Shown here: piece after piece, positions 8,360-15,568 of the stretch | Position numbering within the stretch: the stretch's first letter is position 1 | How the letters are laid out: each line of letters begins with the position of its first letter | Assembly: GCA_963774555.1 (NCBI GenBank) | Contig: CAVZFL010000001.1 | Span: forward strand, 1,612,001-1,676,000 | Source of the DNA: VRUE01 sp963774555 | Lineage (GTDB): Bacteria > Actinomycetota > Thermoleophilia > Solirubrobacterales > 70-9 | DNA: 64,000 nucleotides | Direction of reading: 5' to 3' | Notes under the pieces: model-generated | The model's input: only the letters and a program-made list of their open reading frames with translations | What the model was told of the DNA's origin: nothing | The model's database searches: none | Made by a program: the position numbers and the translations under genes

Positions 8360-8614
8360 ATGGCGGCTGCTGACACCACCACGATCCGGGTTCCGAGGCA
8401 GACTCGCGATCGGCTGAAGGTGCTTGCGGCGAGCCGCGGCGAGTCGGCCAGCGAGGTCGTCGCGAAGCTCGTCGAGGTTGCCGACGAGGAGGCGATGCTG
8501 GCAGAGGCCGCCGCCGGGTTCGAGCGGATCGCGTCCGATCCGAGGACGCTCGCTGCCTACCGGGCCGAGAGCCTGGAGATCGGATCCGCGAACTTTCACT
8601 GGCCGTCCCGCTGA
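8360..8614 (+). CDS. Ribbon-helix-helix antitoxin-like protein
   Basis: 84 aa. The start ATG at 8360 gives MAADTTTIRVPRQTRDRLKV, a beta strand followed by the first helix of a ribbon-helix-helix DNA-binding domain; ASRGESASEVVAKLVEV is the second helix. Residues 48-75 form an acidic helical tail of the kind that wraps a MazF-type toxin (MLAEAAAGFERIASDPRTLA). The last dozen residues look atypical for this antitoxin family, consistent with a deletion junction. It runs straight into the 3' remnant of a MazF-like toxin, so the pair is a degraded toxin-antitoxin module. An AT-rich stretch with TCTATCTACA just upstream may hold its promoter/operator. Confidence 0.75.
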   Translation: MAAADTTTIRVPRQTRDRLKVLAASRGESASEVVAKLVEVADEEAMLAEAAAGFERIASDPRTLAAYRAESLEIGSANFHWPSR

Positions 8615-8805
8615 CGCGCACCGATTTCGGCAGCGCTCTGCATCTGCCGATTCCGGCCCGCGAGGGTGGCCTGAAAGCGAACGGCTTCGCAATGCCGGAG
8701 CAGCTGCGGGCAATCTCTCACGAAAGGCTCAGCCGCCGGCTTGGGGCGCTGCGCCCCAAGACGATGGAGGAGCTCCTGAAACGCTGCCGCGTCCTGCTGC
8801 GCTGA
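8611..8805 (+). pseudogene. MazF/PemK-like toxin, C-terminal remnant
   Basis: An open frame of about 64 residues begins at the antitoxin stop and contains HLPIPAREGGLKANGFAMPE, then QLRAISHERLSRRLGALRP. This matches the C-terminal half of MazF-type endoribonucleases (the usual 'sGL...vmveQlrtIsreRLgrrlG.L' block). The N-terminal half, with the G-D-I-W strand and catalytic Arg region, is absent, and there is no convincing start codon. The most economical reading is that a deletion fused the end of the antitoxin gene to the second half of the toxin gene, leaving the toxin inactive. Confidence 0.65.
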
Positions 8806-8814
8806 GGTCTGTCG

Positions 8815-9669
8815 ATGGGAGAGTTCAGCTACGAAGGCCACCGGATCTCCTACGACTCCCACGGGGAGGGCGAGCGGGTGCTTGTGCTCGTGCACGGGCT
8901 CTTGATGAACCGGAGGATGTTCGAGCCGCTGGCGCCGTTCCTGGCGCGGGAGGGCAACCGGGTGATCTGCCTCGACCTGCTCGGGCACGGGCGCTCGGAC
9001 CGGCCCGAGGACCTGCGGCTCTACTCGATGCCGCTCTTCGCCCGCCAGGTCGAGGCGCTGCTCGATCACCTCGAGCAGCCTGAGGCCGTCGTCGGCGGCA
9101 CCTCGCTCGGCGCCAACGTCACCCTCGAGCTGGCTGTCCGCTCGCCGCAGCGGGTGCGCGGGCTCTTCATCGAGATGCCGGTGCTGGACAACGCCTTGGC
9201 GGCGATGGCGGGTGCCTTCACCCCGGTGCTGCTCGGCCTGCGCTATGCCCGCCCGCTGTTCGAGCTGACATCACGCCTCACCTCGCTCATCCCACGCACC
9301 AACTACCTCCTCGACATCGGCCTCGACTGGGTGCGCCAGCGCCCCGGCCCCTCCGGCGCGGTGCTCGAGGGCCTGCTGCTGGGGGAGACGGCGCCGCACC
9401 GCGAGCGTCGGCTGGGGATCTCCCAGCCGACGCTGATCGTCGGCCACCCGCGCGACCCCGTACATCCCTTCAGCGACTCCGGCATGCTCGCCGAGGAGCT
9501 CGCCAACGCACGCCTGGTCGAGGCCAGCTCGATCCTCGAGTGGCGGCTTCAGCCAAAGCGCTTGAGCCGTGAGCTGGCGGCGTTCCTCGACGAGACGTGG
9601 GTGACCCCCGAGGTGCAACGCGCAGTCCCCCCGCCAGGGGGACAAGACGTTTCGCCTGCGGCCGGTTGA
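8815..9669 (+). CDS. Alpha/beta-hydrolase fold protein
   Basis: 284 aa. Core features are the oxyanion-hole strand LVLVHGLLMN (about residues 23-32), CLDLLGHGRSDRP, and the nucleophile elbow GGTSLGANV with Ser near residue 97 in a G-x-S-x-G context. The acid (PTLIVGHPRDPVHP) lies near residue 220, and a His near the C-terminus would complete the triad, although the expected HxxP is not obvious. The C-terminal 20 residues (VQRAVPPPGGQDVSPAAG) are encoded by a copy of the REP-like palindrome, so the natural C-terminus has been extended by the element. Substrate unknown. It precedes the tRNA/synthetase operon by 134 bases and may be transcribed separately. Confidence 0.8.
   Translation: MGEFSYEGHRISYDSHGEGERVLVLVHGLLMNRRMFEPLAPFLAREGNRVICLDLLGHGRSDRPEDLRLYSMPLFARQVEALLDHLEQPEAVVGGTSLGANVTLELAVRSPQRVRGLFIEMPVLDNALAAMAGAFTPVLLGLRYARPLFELTSRLTSLIPRTNYLLDIGLDWVRQRPGPSGAVLEGLLLGETAPHRERRLGISQPTLIVGHPRDPVHPFSDSGMLAEELANARLVEASSILEWRLQPKRLSRELAAFLDETWVTPEVQRAVPPPGGQDVSPAAG
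9612..9655. repeat. REP-like palindrome, copy 1
   Basis: Pattern: GGTGCAACGC, short spacer, CCCCC-(GCCA)-GGGGG, spacer GACAA, then a right arm related to GCGTTGCACC. This copy has a degenerate right arm (GACGTTTCGCC). It overlaps the 3' end of the hydrolase coding region. The other copies are at 16881, 16953 and 34398. Confidence 0.8.
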
Positions 9670-9803
9670 GAGCCGCGATCCCGCAACGTCCGTCCTTCGG
9701 TACGCGAGGAGTTGCTAGGATGCGCGGGAATTCTAGAGCAGTCAGAGGGATTGGGATTCGAGGGAGAGTCCCCGGGCTCTGAGGGAGGAGCCCCGTCCAT
9801 AGC

Positions 9804-9876
9804 GCACCAGTGCCTTAATCGGTCAAAGGGCCGGCCTTAAAAGCCGGAGATCCGGGTTCGAGCCCCGGCTGGTGCA
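9804..9876 (+). tRNA. Class I tRNA with anticodon UAA (reads UUA)
   Basis: A complete 73-base cloverleaf. Acceptor GCACCAG/CTGGTGC; D stem CCTT/AAGG with GG in the loop; anticodon stem CCGGC/GCCGG around loop CTTAAAA, giving anticodon TAA at 9838-9840 with U33 and A37; variable loop of only four bases (AGAT); T stem CCGGG/CCCGG with loop TTCGAGC; discriminator A; CCA not encoded. Tertiary partners U8-A14, A15-U48 and G18G19 are present, so it should fold normally. Bacterial tRNA-Leu(UAA) is class II with a long variable arm, which this lacks. It lies 28 bases upstream of an ArgRS-like gene on the same strand and is probably part of the same transcript. Confidence 0.9.
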
Positions 9877-9904
9877 TTGGCAATGGAACCGACAAGGACC
9901 GGCT

Positions 9905-11575
9905 ATGGCGGACAATCTCTTTGATCATCTGGACCAGGTGGCGACCGGCGAGGGCGAGCGACCACTGTGGGCGGCGCGGGCGCCCTACCAGCCCCAGGAC
10001 GACTTCGACCTGATGCTCGTGCCCTGCGTGCAGGGCAGCTGGCAGGACGACCCCGAGGCGGTCGCGGCGCTGGAGCGGCTCGAGGCTGACCCACTGATCG
10101 CGACGGTCGATCGCAGCGGCAAGCAGATCCGGGCACAGCTCGCGGACGATTGGATCGGGCGGACCGGGGCCGGCCTGGTGGCCGGGGAGAACGGCGACCA
10201 CTCCGATCTGGCCGCGGGCCAGACCTACGCGCTCAACTTCTGGGACGCCAACTCGACCAAGGCGCTGCACATCGGCCACCTGCGCAACCTGGCGCTGGGC
10301 AACGCGCTCGGCGCGGCGCTGGGCGAGGCCGGCGGCAGGGTCGAGCGCCGCAGCATCATCTGTGACGTCGGCCGCAGCATGGGCGAGGCGATGGCCGGCG
10401 TGGTGAAGAGCGGTCGCCACACCCAGGCCTCGCTCGAAAACGGCGAGAAGAGCGACCACTTCGTCGGTGCCTGCTACGCCGAGTACGTCAAGTCGGGTCC
10501 CTCGCTGACCGGTCGCGACGACAACCCGGCCAGCTCGCTGACCCGCGAGGTCGACGTCCACAACGACAGCGCCGACGAGCTGCTGCAGCGGGTGCTCGAC
10601 GGCGACCAGACCGCGATCGAGCTCTGGTCGAAGACGCGCGCCTGGGTGATCTCCGGCCAGCGCAAGACCCTGGCCCGGCTCGGCATCTCCTTCGACCGCG
10701 TCTTCTTCGAGTCCGACTTCCTGCCCGAGGTGGCCGAGCTCTCCAACCTCGGCCTCGAGCACGGCATGCTGCAGCGCCGCCCCGACGGCGCCGTGATCTA
10801 CCTCACCGATCGCGAGGAGCTGGAGGAAATGCCGCTGCTGCGCGCCGACGGCCTGCCCACCCAGCACATGCGGGCGCTCGCCTACTGGATGGCGGCTCCC
10901 GGCCTCGAAGGCACGACCTCGATCCAGGTCTGCGGGCTGGAGTGGGTCGCCCACGTCACCTGTCGCCGCCAGCTGATGGACGAGATGATGGCCAAGGGCG
11001 CCGGCGCCGACATCAACCACCCCGCCCACGACGTCTTCCACGGGATGGTCTCCAAACAGGCCGAGTCGGTCTCATCGAGCAAGCGCAACGCGTTGCTGAT
11101 CGACGAGCTGGCGGAGTGGATCGAGGCGGCGATGGACGCCGAAGAGGAGCGGGCCGGGGTGCGTAGGCGCCACCCGGCCGCCGAAGCGATCGTGCCCCAG
11201 GTGGCACTCGGCTACTTCCTCATGCACACCAACACCAAACCGCTCGACTTCGAGCCGGAGAAGCTGCTGCGCGAGGAGCAGAGCCTCGGCTGGGACCTGG
11301 CCCGCGCCCGCGCCCACAACGGCAACGGCTCCGGCACCGCCGCCGGCGAGCCGGCCGCAGACGCCGACTACCGCTTCGCGGTCGTGCAGTCGGAGATGTA
11401 CCGGCGGCACCTCAAACAGGCGGTTGAGCGGCTCGACGTCAGCCCGCTGGCGCGCTACGTCGCCCATCTCTCGCGCTGGTACCTGGAGAGCGACCGCGAG
11501 CCCCACGTGCAGGAGGCGACCCAGGCGGCGCTCGCCCAGGGCGCCCGCGGACTCGGACTGGAGGCAACGCGATGA
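9905..11575 (+). CDS. ArgRS-like class I aminoacyl-tRNA synthetase paralogue
   Basis: 556 aa from ATG 9905, preceded by AAGGA at good spacing. Order: an N-terminal Add1-like domain (about residues 1-100, ending ADPLIATVDRSGKQIRAQLA), then the Rossmann catalytic domain with FWDANSTKALHIGHLRN (HIGH motif, near residue 118), a KMSKS-type loop VSSSKRN, and a C-terminal helical DALR-like anticodon-binding domain ending SPLARYVAHLSRWYLE. Aligned by memory to ArgRS, the residues that hold the guanidinium appear replaced: Glu of V-E-[FY]-S-S-P-N is Asn, the Tyr and Asp of Y-x-x-x-D are Gln and Ala, and the Gln of G-x-x-Q-x-x-H is Trp. I infer a changed amino-acid specificity and pairing with the adjacent tRNA. 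Confidence 0.85.
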   Translation: MADNLFDHLDQVATGEGERPLWAARAPYQPQDDFDLMLVPCVQGSWQDDPEAVAALERLEADPLIATVDRSGKQIRAQLADDWIGRTGAGLVAGENGDHSDLAAGQTYALNFWDANSTKALHIGHLRNLALGNALGAALGEAGGRVERRSIICDVGRSMGEAMAGVVKSGRHTQASLENGEKSDHFVGACYAEYVKSGPSLTGRDDNPASSLTREVDVHNDSADELLQRVLDGDQTAIELWSKTRAWVISGQRKTLARLGISFDRVFFESDFLPEVAELSNLGLEHGMLQRRPDGAVIYLTDREELEEMPLLRADGLPTQHMRALAYWMAAPGLEGTTSIQVCGLEWVAHVTCRRQLMDEMMAKGAGADINHPAHDVFHGMVSKQAESVSSSKRNALLIDELAEWIEAAMDAEEERAGVRRRHPAAEAIVPQVALGYFLMHTNTKPLDFEPEKLLREEQSLGWDLARARAHNGNGSGTAAGEPAADADYRFAVVQSEMYRRHLKQAVERLDVSPLARYVAHLSRWYLESDREPHVQEATQAALAQGARGLGLEATR

Positions 11576-13728
11576 GAACGCTGCTGGTCGACAACCACGA
11601 TTCCTACACCTACAACGTCTTCCACCTTCTCGCGGGGGTATCCGGAGAGGAGCCGATCGTCGTCGACAACGACGCGGTCTCCTGGCGCGCCCTGGAGCGC
11701 TGGGATTTCGACGCGATCGTGCTCTCACCCGGACCCGGCACGCCGCGGCGCTGGCACGACTTCTGCGTCTGCGACGACATCCTCCGCTACAGCGAGATCC
11801 CCGTGCTCGGCATCTGCCTCGGCCACCAGGGTCTCGGCAACGTGCTCGAAGGCACCGTGAAAAGCGCGCCGGAGGCGATGCACGGGCGGCTCAGCCGCAT
11901 CTTCCACGAAGGCGAGGGCCTCTTCGAGGGCATCGACCAGGGCTTCCCGGTCGTCCGCTACCACTCGCTGGCGATCACCGGCATGGGTCCTGACGGCAAC
12001 GTCTGCGCCTGGGCCGACGACGGCGTCGTGATGGGGATCGAACACCGGCGGCGGCCGATGTGGGGCGTCCAGTTCCACCCCGAGTCGATTGCCACCACCC
12101 ACGGCGCCAAGCTGGTCGAGAACTTCTACGCGCTGGCGCAGCTGCGCAAAGCGCCGCCGCAGCGGGCGAGGAAGCGTCCGCAGAACACGGTGCGGAGCCC
12201 GCAGGCAGCTCCCGTGGCGAAGCTCGCGGGCGCCGAGCTGCGCATGCGCACGATCCCCGGCGAGCCCTCGACCGAGGCGCTCTTCGAACGGCTCTTCGCC
12301 GCCGAGGAGCACGCCTTCTGGCTCGACAGCGCCGACGCGCCGACCAAACTGGCGCAGCGCTCCTACCTCGGCACCAGCGCTGGCCCGGACCGCTGCGTGC
12401 TCGAGTACGACGTCGATGCCGGCGCCGTCCGCGTCCACCGCGAGGGCACGACCGCAATCGAGCGCGGCTCGATCTTCGACCTGCTCGACCGCGAGCTGGC
12501 CAAGCGCCGGGTCGCACCACCGGCCGGGCCCGCCCCCGACCTCGTCGGCGGCTTCGTCGGCTACCTCGGCTACGAGTGCAAGGCCGACTGCGGCGCCACC
12601 AACGTGCACAGCTCCGACGTGCCCGACGCGGTGTTGATGCTGGCCAACCGCCTGATCGCCGTCGACCATACGCGCCGCCGCACCCACCTGATCGCGATCC
12701 CGGCCGGCGACGAGGCCGAGGTCGAGCGCTGGCTCGACCAGGCCGAGGCCGTGGTCGCCGAGGTGCTCGCCGACCCGCCCGCCGACCCGGCGCCGAGCGA
12801 CCCGGCTTTCGGCCAGCCGAGCGGAGCCCACGTCGGCTTCCAGTGCGGCCGCGGCCGCGAGCGCTACCTCGCCGACATCGCCCGCAGCCAAGCCGAACTC
12901 GCCGCCGGCGAGTCCTACGAGGTCTGCCTCACCGATCAGATCTCCACCGACGCCGAACCCGACCCATTCGACCTCTACCGCAACCTGCGCCGCAGCAACC
13001 CGGCCCCGTTCGCGGCCTACCTGAAGCTGGGCGAGGTCGCCGTGGTCAGCTCCTCGCCGGAGCGCTTCCTCGGGGTCGACCGCGAGCGCCGGGTCGAGGC
13101 GCGGCCGATCAAGGGGACAACCAAACGCTCGCCCGACGCGGCCGAGGACGCGGCACTGAAGGCCGAGCTGACCAACGACGAAAAGACCTACGCCGAGCAC
13201 CTGATGATCGTCGACCTGCTGCGCAACGACCTCGGCATCGTCTGCGAGGTCGGCAGCGTCGCCGTGCCGGAGCTGATGGTGGTCGAGGACTACGCGACGG
13301 TGCACCAGCTGATCTCGACCGTCGAGGGCCGCCTGCCCGAGGGCCGCAGCGCGGTCGAGTGCGCCCGCGCCTGCTTCCCCGGTGGCTCGATGACCGGGGC
13401 GCCGAAGCTGCGCACGATGGAGATCATCGACGACATCGAGGACCAGGCCCGCGGCGTCTACTCGGGCGCGATCGGCTACTTCGGCCTCGACGGCGTGATG
13501 GACCTGAGCATCGTGATCCGCACGATCGTGCTGCGCCCGGGGCGGACGACGATCGGCGCCGGCGGGGCGATCGTGATGCAGTCCGACCCGGTCGACGAGT
13601 TCGACGAGATCCTGCTCAAGGCACGGGCGCCGATGGCGGCGATCGCGCGCACCGTCACCGGCAGCGACTCGGCCGAGGCCTGGAGCGTCGAGCTGGAGCC
13701 GGCGCGGACAAGGGCGGAGGCGGCGTGA
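11572..13728 (+). CDS. Fused aminodeoxychorismate synthase (PabA-PabB type)
   Basis: 718 aa. Residues 1-190 are a class I glutamine amidotransferase (DNHDSYTYNVF at the N-terminus, LGICLGHQGLG with catalytic Cys, FHPESIATTHG with catalytic His-Glu). Residues 220-705 are a chorismate-binding domain. The diagnostic RPIKGTTKRS carries the PIKGT lysine found in aminodeoxychorismate synthase rather than the PIAGT of anthranilate synthase. The later PGGSMTGAPK, YSGAIGYFG and G-A-G-G-A-I-V segments complete the active site. The product should be 4-amino-4-deoxychorismate. Downstream is a chorismate-mutase-like gene rather than a PabC lyase, an arrangement seen in p-aminophenylalanine pathways (chloramphenicol, pristinamycin). 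ATGA overlap with the synthetase gene. Confidence 0.92.
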   Translation: MRTLLVDNHDSYTYNVFHLLAGVSGEEPIVVDNDAVSWRALERWDFDAIVLSPGPGTPRRWHDFCVCDDILRYSEIPVLGICLGHQGLGNVLEGTVKSAPEAMHGRLSRIFHEGEGLFEGIDQGFPVVRYHSLAITGMGPDGNVCAWADDGVVMGIEHRRRPMWGVQFHPESIATTHGAKLVENFYALAQLRKAPPQRARKRPQNTVRSPQAAPVAKLAGAELRMRTIPGEPSTEALFERLFAAEEHAFWLDSADAPTKLAQRSYLGTSAGPDRCVLEYDVDAGAVRVHREGTTAIERGSIFDLLDRELAKRRVAPPAGPAPDLVGGFVGYLGYECKADCGATNVHSSDVPDAVLMLANRLIAVDHTRRRTHLIAIPAGDEAEVERWLDQAEAVVAEVLADPPADPAPSDPAFGQPSGAHVGFQCGRGRERYLADIARSQAELAAGESYEVCLTDQISTDAEPDPFDLYRNLRRSNPAPFAAYLKLGEVAVVSSSPERFLGVDRERRVEARPIKGTTKRSPDAAEDAALKAELTNDEKTYAEHLMIVDLLRNDLGIVCEVGSVAVPELMVVEDYATVHQLISTVEGRLPEGRSAVECARACFPGGSMTGAPKLRTMEIIDDIEDQARGVYSGAIGYFGLDGVMDLSIVIRTIVLRPGRTTIGAGGAIVMQSDPVDEFDEILLKARAPMAAIARTVTGSDSAEAWSVELEPARTRAEAA

Positions 13729-14234
13729 CGGAGGCGGCCGAGGCGGAAACGGGCCGGGCTGCCGGCGCGGGGTCCTGCCAGGTGCGCCTGGCGCGCGAGG
13801 ACGACGCCCCGGCCGTGGCGGCGGGGCTCTCGCAGCTGCTGGTCGAGCTGAGCGGCGGCGGGCCGCCGCTCGCCGAGCTCGAGCAGGCGAGCAGAGAACT
13901 TGCCAGGGAGCGGGGGATGGGTGCCCTGCTGGTGGCGGATGGTGGGGGCGAGGACGGCATCGTCGGGGTCCTCGCCGCCAGTTGGCAGCACGCGATCCAC
14001 GTGCCCGGTCGCTACGGCACGATCCAGGACCTCTGGGTCCACCCCGAGTGGCGCAGCCGCGCAATCGGCCACGAGCTGGTCGAGGCCTTCTGCGAGCTGG
14101 CCCGGAAGGAGGGAGCGGCGCGGATCGAAGTGGGGCTGCCGCGCGAGAGCTTCGAGCGAATCGCGGCCACCGAAGCCTTCTACCGCGCCAACGGCTTCGA
14201 ATACCTCGGCCCGCGCTGGCGGAGGAAGCTGTAA
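13725..14234 (+). CDS. GNAT-family N-acetyltransferase
   Basis: 169 aa from a GTG that overlaps the preceding stop (GTGA). Sequence CQVRLAREDDAPAVAAGL is the first strand and helix of the GNAT fold; GTIQDLWVHPEWRSRAIGHE is the acetyl-CoA binding motif A (Q/R-x-x-G-x-G/A, here RSRAIG), and the C-terminal FYRANGFEYLGPRWRRKL is motif B. Acceptor unknown. Its position between the aminodeoxychorismate synthase and an HDAC-like deacetylase suggests it could acetylate an amine intermediate, possibly the aromatic amine, as a protecting group; this is inference. Aminoacyl-tRNA as co-substrate is another possibility because some GNAT-fold enzymes use aminoacyl-tRNA. Confidence 0.82.
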   Translation: MTEAAEAETGRAAGAGSCQVRLAREDDAPAVAAGLSQLLVELSGGGPPLAELEQASRELARERGMGALLVADGGGEDGIVGVLAASWQHAIHVPGRYGTIQDLWVHPEWRSRAIGHELVEAFCELARKEGAARIEVGLPRESFERIAATEAFYRANGFEYLGPRWRRKL

Positions 14235-14260
14235 TGGCGACGCGCGCTGGCGCTTCGGAG

Positions 14261-14286
14261 ATTGACCCACCTCAGGGTGGGTCAAT
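14261..14286. terminator. Perfect 11-bp hairpin between GNAT and deacetylase genes
   Basis: ATTGACCCACC, loop TCAG, then GGTGGGTCAAT. It lies in the only sizeable gap (69 bases) of the operon, so it could be an attenuator, partial terminator or RNA-processing site. There is no clear U-tract. Confidence 0.5.
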
Positions 14287-14303
14287 GTCGGATGGGCCGT
14301 GCC

Positions 14304-15260
14304 ATGACTGAGCTACTCCTGGTGGAGCAGCGCCCCGGCGTTCGCGACGACGGCGCCCACTGGATCCTCGAAGGTGGGCGCATCCTGCCGGGGGTCGACG
14401 ACAACCGCCGCATGGCGGAGCTGCGTCGCGGCCTCGTGCGCCACGCCGGCGTCCGTGCCGCCGACGCCGACGCCGACAGCGAAGAGGTCGAGCAGACGCT
14501 CAGCGTCCTGCACGATCCCGACTACCTCGAGGCGCTGGGGGAGGTCTCCGAGGAACCGGTCGTGATGCCGGAGCTGACCCCGCCGGGCCTGCCGCCCGAC
14601 ATCCCAGTCTCGGCCGGACTGGTCGATGCCGCCCGCGAGGGGGTGCGGACCGCGGTGACGGCCGCCGAGCGGCTGGCCGGGGGCGCCCGCTTCACCTACG
14701 CGCTCTGCCGGCCCCCCGGCCACCACGCCGGACCGGGCTGGTTCGCCGGCTATTGCTACCTCAACACCGCTGCCGCCGCGGTGCAGACGCTGCGCCAGGC
14801 GGGGGTGCGGCCGGTCGGCATCCTCGACATCGACCTGCACTACCCCAACGGCACGGCGGCGATCGTCGAGTCGATGGACGACGCCAGCCTGCACTCGCTG
14901 CACGCCTCGCCGGTGACCAACGTCGCCGAGGGCACGGTGGCGCCGAGCAGCGAGCGCGAAGTCGTGGTCGAGTTCGCCGGCAGCCCCGACGCGGCCGGTT
15001 ACCTGCAGGCGCTTGCCGCCTCGATCGAGGTCCTGGCTCAGACCTCCGCCGCGCTCGTCGTCTCGCTCGGCTACGACATCGTCGCCGGCGACCCACACGG
15101 CTCCTGGGCCTTCGAGCCGGAGATCTTCACCGAGATCGGCGCGATGCTGGCCGGCTCGGGCCCCCCGATCTGTGTGATCCAAGAGGGTGGCTACGCCCTA
15201 AACACCCTGGCCGAATGCAGCGAGGCCTTCGCCATCGGCCTGCTCGGAGGTGCGCGATGA
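14304..15260 (+). CDS. Class II HDAC / acetylpolyamine-amidohydrolase-like deacetylase
   Basis: 318 aa from ATG 14304 (an in-frame ATG at 14262 falls inside the hairpin and is less likely). Motifs of the arginase/deacetylase fold are present: CRPPGHHAGPGWFAGYCYLN with the catalytic His pair, GILDIDLHYPNGT with the zinc ligands Asp and His, and SLGYDIVAGDPHGSW with the second zinc Asp. All three zinc ligands and the His dyad are intact, so an active zinc-dependent amide hydrolase is expected. Such enzymes remove acetyl or other acyl groups from amines (polyamines, lysine, acylated antibiotics). In this operon it may deprotect an N-acylated amino acid made by the GNAT gene. It ends with ATGA overlap with the mutase gene. 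Confidence 0.9.
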   Translation: MTELLLVEQRPGVRDDGAHWILEGGRILPGVDDNRRMAELRRGLVRHAGVRAADADADSEEVEQTLSVLHDPDYLEALGEVSEEPVVMPELTPPGLPPDIPVSAGLVDAAREGVRTAVTAAERLAGGARFTYALCRPPGHHAGPGWFAGYCYLNTAAAAVQTLRQAGVRPVGILDIDLHYPNGTAAIVESMDDASLHSLHASPVTNVAEGTVAPSSEREVVVEFAGSPDAAGYLQALAASIEVLAQTSAALVVSLGYDIVAGDPHGSWAFEPEIFTEIGAMLAGSGPPICVIQEGGYALNTLAECSEAFAIGLLGGAR

Positions 15261-15568
15261 GCGAGAACGGGCTCAACGGGTTTCGGGAGCGCCTCGATCC
15301 GATCGACGAGGAGATTGCTCGGCTGCTGGGGGAGCGGTTTCAGATCTGCCGAGAAGTCGCCGAGTACAAGAGCGAGCACGGGATCCCGATGATGCAGCCC
15401 GAGCGGGTCGCGGAGGTGCGGGCGCGTTACCTCGCCCGCGGCGCCGCCGTCGATCTGCCGGCCGAGTTCACCGCCGAGCTCTTCGAGCTGCTGATCGGCG
15501 CCACCTGCAAGCTGGAGGACGAGCTGATGGACGGCGCCACGGCGAGCAGCGACGGAGGCGGGGCGTGA
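15257..15568 (+). CDS. AroQ-type chorismate mutase, probable 4-amino-4-deoxychorismate mutase
   Basis: 103 aa, the length of the AroQ helical fold. The sequence FRERLDPIDEEIARLLGERF gives helix 1 with its active-site Arg; ICREVAEYKSEHGIPMMQPE supplies the conserved Lys; and the C-terminal helix contains LFELLIGATCKLEDELM. The genetic context (after a PIKGT-type aminodeoxychorismate synthase) suggests the substrate is 4-amino-4-deoxychorismate rather than chorismate, as for PapB and CmlD, giving 4-amino-4-deoxyprephenate. A dedicated dehydrogenase (PapC type) and aminotransferase are not in this operon; general enzymes elsewhere would be needed. Overlaps both neighbours by four bases. Confidence 0.88.
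   Translation: MSENGLNGFRERLDPIDEEIARLLGERFQICREVAEYKSEHGIPMMQPERVAEVRARYLARGAAVDLPAEFTAELFELLIGATCKLEDELMDGATASSDGGGA

Noticed and set aside
9804..9876. tRNA as an ochre suppressor
   Set aside because: The anticodon is 5'-UAA-3', which pairs with UUA. A UAA-stop suppressor would need 5'-UUA-3'. The loop alignment (C32, U33, A37, A38) leaves no sensible alternative register.
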